Positions 1 through 12,264 of a DNA stretch of 30,396 nt are shown here, one piece after another (the first letter of the stretch is position 1; each line of letters starts with the position of its first letter). This DNA comes from Dimorphilus gyrociliatus. Taxonomy: Eukaryota > Annelida > Polychaeta > Dinophilidae. The translations under genes were made by a program, and so were the position numbers. Where the stretch lies: the NCBI GenBank assembly GCA_904063045.1, contig CAJFCJ010000136.1, positions 1 to 30,396 of the forward strand. Direction: 5' to 3'. The notes beneath the pieces are model-generated. The model did no database searches. It had not been told where the DNA came from and saw only the letters and a list, made by a program, of their open reading frames with translations.

Positions 1-2
1 CA

Positions 3-3000
3 ACAAATGTCTCTTGTATAGCTGAATTTGAGAATATTTCCAAAGACCTATCGTTTAATGATAAGGATGTTACCTTTATCAATTTACTCAGTGGTTTTCG
101 TATTAATCATCATTATCCAGCCATATTCAACTCAAGACGCCTAAGGAACGTTTCTATTAAAGCGTACTGTTATAATAAAGTATCCAATAGATCATTTCTA
201 GAGAAACTTATCCTTGAAGAAGAGATTTTGGGCCTAAATGTTCAAATCAGTAAGAATATTTTATCAGTAGCTGATAGGCTGCAAGTGAATATATCAACTC
301 TAACTGGAAGCAATATGAATGTATCAATTGATTTTGGAGATGGAAACCAGTCTAATCTGATAATTGATAGTCTGGCAATTATCTATCAATTAAATTATAC
401 CTACAAGACTATTGGAATATTTCAATTGAGAACTAAAATATTTAATTCTGTGAATTCCGTTACAAGTAAACACGAAATTACTGTTCAAAATAGGATTGCT
501 AATGCAACTTTCTCTTTGAATTATCAAGAACCTAGTACTCTATTTATAAATATTAAACAGTATATTCCGTTAATTTTGCCCACAAACGTTACCTGTTTAA
601 TTGATATTGGAAGAGAAAATAGAACAATTCTCCAAAATCTGAATCTATTAACCGGAAGTTCAATAAATTTCACTTTGGACAGAATATACAACAAAAAAGA
701 ATTTAAACATGTCAGCGTTACGAGTAAATGTTATAATTTGGTTTCTACCGTTGTTTACCGTAGAAATGTAACGCTTAGAGAAGAGATTAGCGGATTGAAT
801 GTTCAAGTTAACAAAAGTTTATTAAAAGTAAATGAAACTTTAAATTACACAATTCAAACAAAGAGTGGTGATAATATTTCACTCGAATTGAATTTTGGAG
901 ATGGAAATTCAATACGAAAATTGTTTCCAACGATAAACGATGGTGAAATGTTATTGTACGAATATTATCGACCAGGCAACTATAGTACAACCGTTACGAT
1001 AAGAAATAGCGTTAATCAGTTATCTATTACTGTTCAAGTAATTGTTCAAATGCCAATTTTGGATCTTCAAATTAAAGGCAACTCTACAGGAAGTTTAGAT
1101 CAACAGCCTGTAAATTTTTCAATTAATGTTAACAAAAAAGGCAAACAATATCCTCCTACAAACGTTTTTTGTCAATTTCAACCGAAATACGACAATTTAT
1201 TAAATTTTACGTTTTTATACTGGCCTAAATTGAGTTCAGATTTCAAATCAATAACGTTAAGTCATCAATACGTTAAAGAAGACGTTGGTAAAAATATCAC
1301 TGTTCGAATCAACTGTAAAAATCTTGTTAGCAAATTCGAAAAAATTCATAATATTAATATTTTTGAAAAAGTTCGAGGTTTGTCATTAAAAGTTGACAAA
1401 CTCGCTTTTAGAGTAATGGAGAATATTCTTCTAGAGTATAAACTTGAAACTGGGTCATCGGTTCACTATACAATTCATTATTTATCAACAATTTTTAGGA
1501 GGGAGCAACCCAGTTTATTCGCCAATAACAAATCGTTAATAACCAGTCTAAAATTTTCAAAAACTGGAAACTATTCCGTAAAAGTAATTGGAGAAAATGA
1601 ACTAAGTAAAATTGAACAATCCATTGAAATTATTATACAAAATACAATTGAAAATATTGGTGTGAAAGCAAATAAATCTATACTATGGCCACCTGGTGTT
1701 ATTTTTTTTGAACTCTACTCGGAGTCTACTCAAAATATCCTTACTGATATCTATTGTATATTTAATTTTAGTAATGGCATATTTAGAGATAAATTTCTAT
1801 CGTCATGGCAACCGTCTACTTCATTTTTCTTTTCTTTTTACTTTCCAAGAAATGCAGCTGGTAATCTAACAACAAATCTAATTTGTAATAATTTACTATC
1901 TGATAAGAAATTGGAGACTGTAACAGAAATTGTACTAGACGCCGTCGTAATAGAAGAAATAAGGGATAACGGAACAGTCTATTTAACAAATCAAACAACA
2001 ATTATAACGGAAGTAAGAAGAATGGGGACAAACTCTTGCCTTATCTTTGATCTTGGAGATGGAGAATCAACGGAATTAGCCTTCGGAGTTAACGACATCT
2101 GTAAGGATTACGCAGATGGAAGATCAATGGAATTTACGCAAATACCTTACGAACAACGGACAATTGTAATTGGACACGTTTACAACGAAATAGGTTATTA
2201 CAATGTCAAAGTTCGTGCTTTTAATCATGTAACGGAAGATGAAAAAATGACACGGACAAGAGTTGCTGATTGGTACTGTTTTAGTCCTAATGCAACTGTA
2301 CCAATTCAATATACTCTACCGCAAAAACCATTTGAAATAATGAAGAGTTTACCGTTTCAAATTCACGTGAATATTAGTCAGGATTGTATGAAAACTAGTG
2401 AAGTTGTATATGAATGGAAAATTATTGAATCGAGTACCAAATCATTAATTTTTAAAACAACTACAAAAAATTTGAATATTCATGAGAAACGTCTTAATTA
2501 TGGTAATTATCTTATTGAATATTCAATACATATGTTGAACAATTTATACGCTAAGAATACTTATAACTATTTTATTAAAATTATACCGACACCTTTATAC
2601 GCTGAAATTCAAAATGGTAATTGGACAAGTGCCAACTACGATACTAATATAACAATCAACGGTGAAATATTAAGCTACGATCCAGATCAAAATTTTCAAG
2701 AGAGGACTAAAGGCCTAATTTTTCAATGGCACTGTAGGAGAGAAGATGAAAAGCTGAATTTAAAATTAAATAACAAATATACAGGACCAAAATTACGTAA
2801 TGTCCTTACTATAGAACAATTTCAAGAAAACGGGGGATGTTTTGGAAATGGTCCTGGATATATTGATAACGATTCTGATGGAATATTGACATTGAATACT
2901 TATTTTATGCTACCAAATTCAACTTATATCATCACATTGAAAATTATATCAAACAATGAAAATAGAGAAGCCACCTATGAACAGACTTTGTACTTAAAAC

Positions 3001-6000
3001 CTTCTACAAAACCAATACTCAAATTAAGGTCTTCTATTTTAATTAATTAATCTTTTTCTAATTTTTTTATTTCTAGGTGCAGAAAGAATTGTTTAGAGAA
3101 AACGTCACTCTCGTCTAACACTATTTATCAAGTGAGTTGTTTGTCGAACTGTTCCAGTCTATTCTGGAAAATAAACTATTTTTGGAAAATTATGGAAAAT
3201 GTAAATGGAACTTGGAATGCTATTAAAGATATTTCACATAAAATTTCTACAAATTTTTCATCAACTGACGTCTTAGAAATCAAGGAAAATGTCCTCACTC
3301 CAGGGGTCTATCATATGATCATTGTTGAAGGAAAATTGGAAGAAATCGGCCATACTGGGTTTATAAATGACACTTTTCTCGTAAATAAACCTCCATTCGG
3401 TGGTAAATGTAATTGTCAACCTAGGTTTGGTTTTGCTTCAATTACAAATTTTCAGATAAGTTGCCTAGGTTGGCAAGAATTTAAAAAGCCAGAGAATGCT
3501 ACTGGCTTAAAATTTGAATATAGAGCAAGAGCAAAGGGAAGTAGGATGAGTTTTCTACTATATTTCTCATTTAAAGACGAAGTCGTCTATTTAATGCTGC
3601 CAGTTGGCGATCCAAGAAATGAAGTAACGGAAACGATAGTCAATGTCATCGATTCGGTTGGAGATTCGTATGAATTTATCTTTGATGTTCACGTTCAACC
3701 GCCACCAAAAGCTGAAAATTTACTATTAGATTTAACTCTTTCTGTTGTTTCCGACGGTATTTTACAACAACAATTGCAAACCGGAAATTATAGTCAAGTG
3801 TCTTCAACAATTTATTCCGTAACGTCGATTCTCAACGCCAATCTTAATAAATCTTTAGAAAATACAAAAAATATGACGGAGAATGATAAAGTTAAAGATT
3901 CCTGCGAAAAGAGATTAAAGAGGATTAAGGTAAATCCATTTAGACTAATCTCAGGTGTTTTCAGACTAAAAGAATTATCATTTACCTAGGCCAGAAAACA
4001 AATGATTGATTTTGCAGTAAAACTTCCATCCAATTCGGTGGATGAACTGGAACAAAATAACGGGCTTGTTAGTACTTTAGTATACAAACCAAAGGAAGTA
4101 GATATTGGGTCACAGGTAAAAAAAAACAAAAGATAAATACCAATATTCATATCAATAAATGAAGGCGTAACCCTGTCAATTCTATAGATGACTGTAGCAA
4201 ATCAAATAGAAAAGTTAAATGGCGTTTTAAACAAGCAAAAACTCACAACAAAACTTAAAAAAGATTTATCAATAAGTTACTATCTTTAAAAACATCTATT
4301 CAATATTTACAAATAGCTTTCCCTCTTTAACATAGGCCTGTTAGAAACTTCTATACTAACAACAACCGCTGCCGATACGTATAAAACGGATGTTATTAGG
4401 AAAGAGGAGTTTACAGCGGTTAATGGAACAAATAATATAACAACGTTCTTTTGTGACGTTACGTCATTACCTGAAAATATTACGAATAGTCCTAATACGA
4501 CTAGTGGAAAATTGAAAAATGTTATGACAAACGTTCTTCGGGTTATTAACAACGTTACTGATGAATTGTTACTTGAACAAACTGAGGATAGTCCGCCCTT
4601 AAATGTTGAGTTTGAACAAATGATTATTAATATTGAAAAAGCTTCTATTAATAGAATTCAAAATAGTAGCTATTCATCGAATTTTGGATTAGTAAAATTG
4701 AATTCAATTCAAATCCACTCTTCTTGCGCAACGAGAAAGTTAATCATGTCCAACATTAATCCTTATATGTGGGATAATTCCTCTTTGAAAGTGACTTCTA
4801 CTATAATGGATTTTTTAATTCAGCCTTGTAGTTATCTACTGCCAAAACAACCAAACAGAAAGAGAAGGAGCGTTCAAAACAAACAAGCTTCTACTAATTT
4901 CTCATTGACCTTGAACTTGAAAAATAATGATGAAGGTATTCAATACGTAAATACAACTAAACAATCAGCTATTCACATTCTCAATGCCACAAAGAATATC
5001 TTAATACTGACATTTGACCTTAACAAGGGAGATGTTTTCTCCGTGCTGATTGGTTATAATTCAAGACCAGTGAATGATAAAAATAACGGATCTTATACCA
5101 TACCTGATAAGAATAAGACCTGCTCCTCAAACCTTGACCAAGAACATTGCGCAGAATATAAAAATACTATAATGCTTAGGCCAATTCAAGATTACGCAAT
5201 ATTTGCGATAGTCAGCTGTTCAAACTGTTCAAATCATATTCTGAACTATAGTATTAAAATAGGTTACCCATCGTGTAAACTATGGAAAGGTGAACATTGG
5301 GAAGAGGATGATGATTCGTGCACAATTGAAAAAGAGACAACTGTAACGAAAGCAATGTTTAAAAGTAATCTATTCGGAAGTTTAGGAGCTGGATTAGAGA
5401 TTGCTCCAAATCTTATCAATTTTCACACAGTGTTCAATGACTTTTCGAGTAAATTGACTGATAATGCAGCCGTCTTTGGAACAATTTGCTCATTGTTCCT
5501 TCTCTTTATCCCTTTGGCTTTGTTAGTGAAGAGGTTAGATAATAGAGATAGATTATTGTGGACACCCTTACCATTGATAGACAACTTTACTGAGGATAAA
5601 TACGAATACGAAGTACACGTCTATACAGGAAGTAGAAAGGATGGTGGTACTAAATCTACAGTAAATTTAAGTTGTTACGGAACAAAATCCAAAACTGAGA
5701 ATCGAATTTTAAAATCTGAAGAAATAGTTTCCTTCGAAAAGGGATCAACTAGATCATTCCTGATGACAACACGTGACAGTATAGGATCACTTGTATGTAT
5801 AAAAGTATCACTTGACAAAATGGATTCATGGTTTCTGTCAAGAATAATCATCATCGATAAAATATCAAATTCCGTCTATGCTTTCAAATGCGAAAAATGG
5901 TTGTCCCTTATTCATGGAGATTGTCAAACCGAAAGAATTCTGGTTGCTTCTAAACTACAGACAGATATACTATTATTGAGAGATATTAGAAGGAAATTAC

Positions 6001-8465
6001 TTGATGATCACCTCTGGGTATCGGTAGGCACTAGACGAACAAAATCAAATTTTACAAGACTTCAACGATTATCAGTTTGTTTCGTTGCTCTATTTCTATC
6101 AATGATCGCTAGTTGTATGTTCTATAGAAATTCTGAAGAATCTAACCTTAAAACTGTATTAAGATTTGGAACTGTGACATTTACAGTATACGAATTATAC
6201 GTTGGTTTCGCTAGTAGTGTTGTTGTATTTCCTGGCTTGATTCTAGTAACATTGCTATTTACATCAAAAAGATGGAGGAAGTATACAATTCCATTGGGAT
6301 GGAGTATAGCAGCTACTACTGCAGCTGTTGCTGCTTTCTTTACAATTCTATACTCAATTCAATGGGGAAGGGAGAAATCATTAAAATGGCTTTTATCATT
6401 TTTTCTCTCATTTTTACAAAGTATTATTCTGGTCCAACCAACAAAAGTGATATTAGTTGCATTCATACTGACATATCTCTTTAAAAAAGACTTTGATCCA
6501 ATGAAATACGAAGAGAACATCAGCGATATGAAAAAATTGGAAAAGGAAGATCTATCTCACATTCCAGAAGGTAAGGGGAAAAAATTCAATTTTTAATTTA
6601 AAAAATAAATTACAAATCAACATACAGATATAAATATTTATGAGAGATTAAAACATGCTTTAAATCAAACTGCTTTATTGAAAAGTGAAAAGTGTCTTGA
6701 AGATAAAATGAACAATATGATTAAGAGAATTCTCTTCCATACAATCTATTTACTATTTGTTATCTTCATATGTTATAGCAATCAGAATCCTATGCTCTAT
6801 TATCAAAATAGGTCAATTTGTAATACAATACCAAATGTTACTAAGGTAACTAATTATAAAACATTTTGGAAATGGATTGAACATTACGCAATACCGGAAC
6901 TTTATCCAAAATTACACTACCATAACAAGACTTTATCAGAATATAATCAAAAACATACAAGCGAGTTGAATCATATGAGATTTTCAGCTGTTAGATTATT
7001 TCAAATGAGAGTTAAACGAGATGATTGTCAACTTGTTGGCAATTTAAAAAGATACTTTTCGAAACGTCATTGTTTCGGTTATTATTCAGAGAATAATCGA
7101 CTTGAACAGAATTTTTCGATATACTGGGGTGAATTTAATATAAATAGAACTAATCAAGCTTTTATCTATTCGACAGAAGGTAGAGGTTTCTCAGTATCAT
7201 TAGGACAACAGGCCGATGAAGCCTTGGCAAGGGTATTTGAATTGAAAAAATATAGATGGATAGACCGTCAAAGCCGTTACGTTAAATTAGAATTAACAAT
7301 ACTAAATCAGGAAATTGTTTCTCAAGCTGCATGGACATTTGAATTTAAGCCTATAGGTGGGATAATTGTTAAATTTCGAAGTGATTCCCTACAACTTTAC
7401 AGATATACTGGAGCTGGTGGCTTAGTTTCTCTCATATTCGAAATTCTATCTATACTAATATGGCTTATTTTAATTGCTCAATGCGTATACCGTTACGTTA
7501 AATACTTAGAAACTCCTCCTCTATTATTACTAATCTCGTTGGTATGCTTCCTTTGCGCCATTTTATTATACATTTCGAGGACGATAATTGGTGTGAAAAC
7601 CATTGAGAATGTAATGAATTCAAGAAGTGAATATGTAGATTTGTCGATATTCTTTCAATCTCACGATTATTTTATGATATTTATTGCTTTTTGCGGATTC
7701 TTTGGTCAACTTCACGTATTAAATTTATTGAAAATATCAAGAACAATTTCTGTTCTTGTTGGTACACTGAAAAAATCTAGAACAGATTTAATAGGCCTAG
7801 GATTTTGCAGTTGCATTGTATTTATCGCTTACGCTTCTTGCGGCTATATTATTTTTGGTAGAAATATGATTAATTATAAAAGTTTTAAATATTCATGTTA
7901 CTCTTTAATACTAACCATTTTTGGACATTTGAATTTTGAAAAATTATCAGTTTTTAATGGAATTGTGGGTAAAGTTTACATTACGTCATTTGCATCAGTA
8001 ATGACGTATCTAATTTTAAATATATTTATTACAACTTTGAATGGATTTTTAACTGCGGTCAAACGTGATCCAACGGTTTTACCAGAAGATCATCAAGTAT
8101 TTCAATACATTACTAAGAGTATTAAGAAAATTTTTTCAAAAATTGACGACACGATAAAAAAGCCGATACTTGAAAATGATAATGATAAGGATAATAATAA
8201 ATGCAAAGGTTAATTTAAATGTTTAAAAATTTGAATACATTCGAAATTAAATTAGAATTTTCTCTTTCTCTCTTTAGAATTATGTAATAGGATTGAACAT
8301 TTGGAAAAAATTGCTAACTCTTGGAATTCTTATCTTGATAGAGAATTATTTGATGTCATATTAAAAGCAAGTAAATCAAAATGTAGAAATTCAAAATGCT
8401 TTGCAAAAGAATTAATAGAAATTTGTGAAAATTCAAAAAAGAAATCAGTAGATCATTTGTTGTAA
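3..8465 (+). CDS. Polycystin-1-like receptor/channel (5' end outside window), 7 exons
   Basis: Large membrane protein of the polycystin-1 (PKD1/PKD1L) family; such proteins are adhesion-type receptors and channel subunits, usually partnering polycystin-2. Exons I read: 3-3028, 3077-3929, 3990-4115, 4188-4275, 4336-6570, 6628-8208, 8278-8465. All six introns are GT-AG, 48-72 bp, and phases join to give 2698 residues with the N-terminus missing. Order: PKD-type repeats (GDG motifs near 330, 897 and 2053) alternating with a two-cysteine module; REJ-like region about 2290-4500; GPS-like segment 5270-5400; TM1 about 5463-5540; PLAT 5598-5930; four TMs 6066-6480; TM6 about 6715-6780; polycystin extracellular domain; five TMs 7400-8060 with the pore-like loop before the last; charged tail. 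Eleven TMs match polycystin-1. The frame is open from base 3, so no start lies in the window. The 6678-8213 open frame looks like a separate channel gene, but splicing 6570 to 6628 joins it without a gap. The GPS lacks its usual cleavage motif. Confidence 0.92.
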
Positions 8466-8511
8466 TTTTTTAAATAATATAAAATACTTTATTGTTGTTG
8501 TAATGTATTGA

Positions 8512-8517
8512 AATAAA
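8512..8517 (+). promoter_or_regulatory. Polyadenylation signal of the polycystin-1-like gene
   Basis: AATAAA 47 bases after the stop codon at 8463-8465. It is the first canonical hexamer downstream and supports exon 7 as the terminal exon. Confidence 0.6.
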
Positions 8518-9166
8518 TGAATTTAGAATAGCTATTGTGTAATGTCTCCTGATGATAAACTTTCCATCAAGGTTGAAGGCATTTTTAGGCTTAGCAAAGT
8601 AGAAATTAACTACTAACTACAAGATCTAACTGACATACAACTAAAAATCCTGATTGGATTTGTCTAAATGGGTTGAAAGAGTAAAAAACTATTCAAGTTG
8701 TTAAATACAAAATAGATCAACAAAATATTTTCCTCTCTCTTAACAATAAGTATTTCTCTTGAGAGCCAATCATTGTTGTTGATATATTAATTTCTCTGCA
8801 ATTATAGATCAGGTGTACAAGGTATTAATTATGTTTATAAGAATTTGTAATTTTTGGCCAAGTGCCAAAAAAATTTTTTCCTGTATTTATAACAAAACTT
8901 TTAATAGGGTGAAAATGTGAACTAATAAAAATTTCAAATAGATATTTATAAATGGAATTAAAAATTTAGAAACATAACAATAAAGTAATATTTATTGAAT
9001 CTGCTTTACTATTTAAAACTATTCAAGTGATGATATTAAGTATTTAGAGTAATATTTTGAGTAATTTATAACTCTATTCAAAGACTTCCATAAATTTAAA
9101 GTTTATTAGTAAGTCTAAAAACAACTTTCAAAAGAATTAAGGGAAAAGCAGAAGCAGAGAGAAAGA
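8518..9166. other. Intergenic, no gene seen
   Basis: AT-rich spacer between two same-strand genes. No open frame with coding character, repeat or RNA gene is visible. The promoter of the downstream apple/trefoil gene should lie here, but I cannot point to a TATA box or initiator with confidence. Confidence 0.5.
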
Positions 9167-10720
9167 ATGACAATGGTAGCTCACATTCTCTCCTATATCA
9201 TTTTATTATTTACATCTGGAATATTATACATTGAGTCTCGTCGTAACAGTTTGTATTCTGTCGACCACGTTTTCTTTCATTCATCTAAATTACAATAGTA
9301 ATTTCTTTTCCTTTTATCCCATAATATAGTGTGTTTTACGGAAGAGGTCAAAAATCGTCTAATACAAAGTAACAATATTAATAGTACGCTAAATGTTACC
9401 CTGGAAACGTGTAAACATATGTGCCTGCTAGATTCGAATTGCATGTAACTAATTCAAATTTTTGCTGCTATTTTCCAATATTTCTAGATTGATATCAATT
9501 AATTTTAGGTCAATTGAATATTTTAAATCAACATTGAACTGCCATACAAACAGCGCGGATAGATATTCAAATCCAAACTCTTTTCGATCGCATATTGGTG
9601 CCACGTATTATGGCCGACTAAACGGAGTATGTGGTAAGGATTTCAATTACAGACACAAATATTTCCATCTTTAGCATATTTTATTGAAACAGATCAAGTT
9701 ATCAATCCTGGACAGTGTGAAAATATAACAAACACAAGATGCGGTTCCAGTGAGACTGTACAAGGTTATTGCGAAGCCTATGGATGCTGTTCTGTTGGAG
9801 GCAAATGTTATTATGACAATACTTTTGTACCTGGATTTATTAAAGTCACGAGAACGACGCAATTTACTTCAAAATTAAGAGTGTTTAGCGCAATTACTTT
9901 TAAAGAATGCACTAGAAAATGCTTACAACTCTCCGCTTGTAGTTGTTGTGAGTATGATTACGTAACAACTGTATGCATCCTGTCATCTGATTTTTGCAAA
10001 GAAACTGGTAACACGAATTTTGCTGACAAAGTTACTTATCATAGACTTGCGCAAAAGTCTCTAACTTGCTTTACAGCTAAATGTGGGGTAGAAGGACAGC
10101 ATCCTGTAGAAAGTACAAAAGAATGCAAAGACATATGCGATAATCAAATTGGCTGTGATATGATTGTTTACATTCCTGATCGAAGACTGAGTCAGTGTTC
10201 TGCAGTAAATTTGGCGGCAGATGTCTGCGACTACAATTTGGCAGCCTCAAGAAAGTACGTTATAATTCAATCCTGCACTAATGGACCAATTTTTGATGAC
10301 ATAAAATCTACAAGTAGCCTAAAACTAAAGAATATGATTGACGACAATGAAGAAACCTGCGTTGGAATAGAAACTGCTAAAACGTTCAATTTAAGAATTC
10401 CTTGGCCTTCTGTTAATTCCAATTTGAAAAATTTCAAAATAGAAATTAAGGGTAAAAATCTGCAAAATTGTATTGACATTGTACAAAAATTGTCAAATTC
10501 TGGAATAATCGCATACATTCCGATGGAAATACAAATAGAACCAAGTTTTATTGGTGACTTTTATAGTTGCACATTGATTAGTGGAGATGATAGGACGACT
10601 TGTACATATTCTTGTAATTGTGGAGAAGATTATTGTCAAGCTGTCTATATTAAAGGTTTTGGAGAAACAGAAGCAAATATGGAAATTTGTTCTTATAATA
10701 TAATAAATATAGAATATTGA
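9167..10720 (+). CDS. Secreted apple-trefoil-apple mosaic protein with C-terminal lectin-like region, 4 exons
   Basis: Predicted 447-residue secreted protein. Exons 9167-9242, 9330-9444, 9509-9633 and 9693-10720 join in frame with GT-AG introns of 59-87 bp. Residues 1-20 form a hydrophobic signal peptide. Residues 27-105 look like an apple/PAN domain (TLETCKHMC and a following paired-Cys pattern). Residues 113-147 have six cysteines in the order of a trefoil (P-type) domain: C, R-C-G, Y-C, G-C-C, K-C-Y. Two further Cys-rich apple-like segments follow (about 160-225 and 231-300). The last 140 residues resemble the discoidin/fucolectin-like modules common in lophotrochozoan secreted proteins, with an ETCV start and a closing EICSY motif. 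Likely role is carbohydrate or protein binding outside the cell; this is inference. The exon 1 donor (GTAACA) is the weakest boundary, chosen because it gives phase 1 and a clean signal peptide. Confidence 0.82.
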
Positions 10721-10736
10721 AATGATTAGAATATTC

Positions 10737-10742
10737 AATAAA
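10737..10742 (+). promoter_or_regulatory. Polyadenylation signal of the apple/trefoil gene
   Basis: AATAAA 17 bases past the TGA at 10718-10720. The short spacing matches the other genes here. Confidence 0.6.
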
Positions 10743-11318
10743 ACTGTCATTGAAGACAACATATGCATGATTCCAAGAGCCTCCATCTTTGTTAGATTTT
10801 TGGGATCAAAAAGAATTTGCAAAATCCTTTGATTTAATTTGAGTCCACCATAGATTTATTGTTGAAAATAGACGAGTTCCACACACATACCTCATTTGCA
10901 TATTAAGTTCAGATAAGTACCTTAAAGAAAGATATAGTTAAATTGACGATTTTGGTCTCAATATTGAATAGGTGTGAAATCTTCCCGATCAGTTTGGATC
11001 AAATAATCCTGACAAATCAAAGATAAACCTTCTACTGGAATTTTCCACTTCCAGGTATTTTTTTCAAGGACAAATCTTTTGTCTATACCGTATATTATAA
11101 AACATAGATTTAGGTAAATGTAATTTACAATAAGAAGGCTATTTTGTCATTAGGCAATTACCTGAAATAGTACTCAATATTAATCGTGTCATCAATTATT
11201 GAGTTATAAAGGATGTGAGTTCAACAGGGATCGTTTTAGACTAACCCTTCATTTTTTATGTTTTGAAAAATGATAGTATAATGAAAATATATTCGTTTTG
11301 TTCCTGATTGAATGCTGA
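10743..11318. other. Intergenic between convergent genes, nothing recognised
   Basis: About 580 bases between the ends of the forward apple/trefoil gene and the reverse three-PAN gene. I see no coding exon, repeat or RNA gene. AATAAA on the minus strand (plus-strand 11319-11324) serves the reverse gene just beyond its stop. Confidence 0.5.
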
Positions 11319-11329
11319 TTTATTTAATG

Positions 11330-12264
11330 TTAATCTTTCAAAAAAGAAAAATAGTCATAACTGGCAACTCGTCTCTTGACATTGCTCACTATGAAGCATT
11401 TTTTTGGAAGCTTATACGAAAAACCCTTACATGTCGAGTCGGCCTTGCACTTTTCAGCACATTCTGAGATAGTATACTTTGTAAATTCTTCTTTGGTGCC
11501 CCTCAGAAATGTGTAGGGATACCTGGTATATCCTTCAGCTTCCATTTTATCTGTTTGAAAACGTTGGAATTATTGTGTTAGTTTGGTTTTTTTAATAAAG
11601 AAAAAAACACTCACATTTTCTGTCCTTGACATAAATAATATTGTTTTCGTCTGGACCCGGGGAAGAAAGCTTAAAAATCTTCAAAGTCTGACATTTCCTA
11701 TATCTTGTATGATATTGGACAGCAAAGCACGATTTATCATTTTGGCATTTTTTGACACAGTCGACATGAGACATGACTATATAGGTTCGTCTTATTTGGT
11801 TTTGTTTTTCACTTACTCTCACTCCATCCAAAATTTTAAAACCTTCAATGTTATCTATTTATAGAAAAAAAATTATGAAATATAAATTTTTGTTCATTTT
11901 CTGTTCAATTTAATACTTACAGGATTGATCTTTAACGTAGAGATCAACAATTGTCCTTTTGGCAGACTTTCCCGACTGGTAATATGTGTAGCATGTATTC
12001 ATATAGAATCGGAATGATGCGCAGTGCGGCACAAAGGAACAACTGTTAGAGCAGTCCTGAAGGGACTTGTGCTTTTTATCAGAAATTTTAAATCCAGCCG
12101 GTTCTTTTGGCCCTCTAACTCTTTCATAAGTTACAAACGCCTTGCCTTTAGAAAAATATTAGGGGTATTGGTCTACTTCGTCAATAAAGAATAAGCTGAA
12201 ACATCTACTTACAATTTTCATAAGTGCATAGTAGCAAGCAGACAAAGGTAGCTGAAAATTTCAT
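11330..12264 (-). CDS. Secreted protein with three PAN/apple-like domains, 4 exons
   Basis: Predicted 245 residues. Exons on the minus strand: 12264-12213, 12145-11921, 11854-11615, 11550-11330. All introns are GT-AG and all are phase 1, each exon ending in a single T. Exon 1 is exactly a signal peptide (MKFSATFVCLLLCTYEN). Exons 2, 3 and 4 each encode one module of about 73-80 residues with the same plan: an aromatic/basic opening strand, a DC...C or ECAEKC helix motif, a short C-x-x-F/G strand, then a further Cys. This is the PAN/apple signature, used for protein or glycan binding outside the cell. The symmetrical 1-1 phases are what exon duplication produces. It converges on the apple/trefoil gene, so the two apple-type genes are tail to tail. 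Stop at 11330-11332 with AATAAA (minus) at 11324-11319. No transmembrane segment or GPI signal is seen. Confidence 0.82.

Noticed and set aside
6678-8213. Separate polycystin-2-like channel gene starting at the 6678 ATG-less frame
   Set aside because: The frame is open upstream to an AG acceptor at 6626-6627, joins in phase to 6570, and the combined membrane topology is that of polycystin-1.
11583-11864. Forward open frame of 93 codons
   Set aside because: It is the complement of the middle PAN exon of the reverse three-PAN gene, whose Cys pattern and splice sites are convincing.
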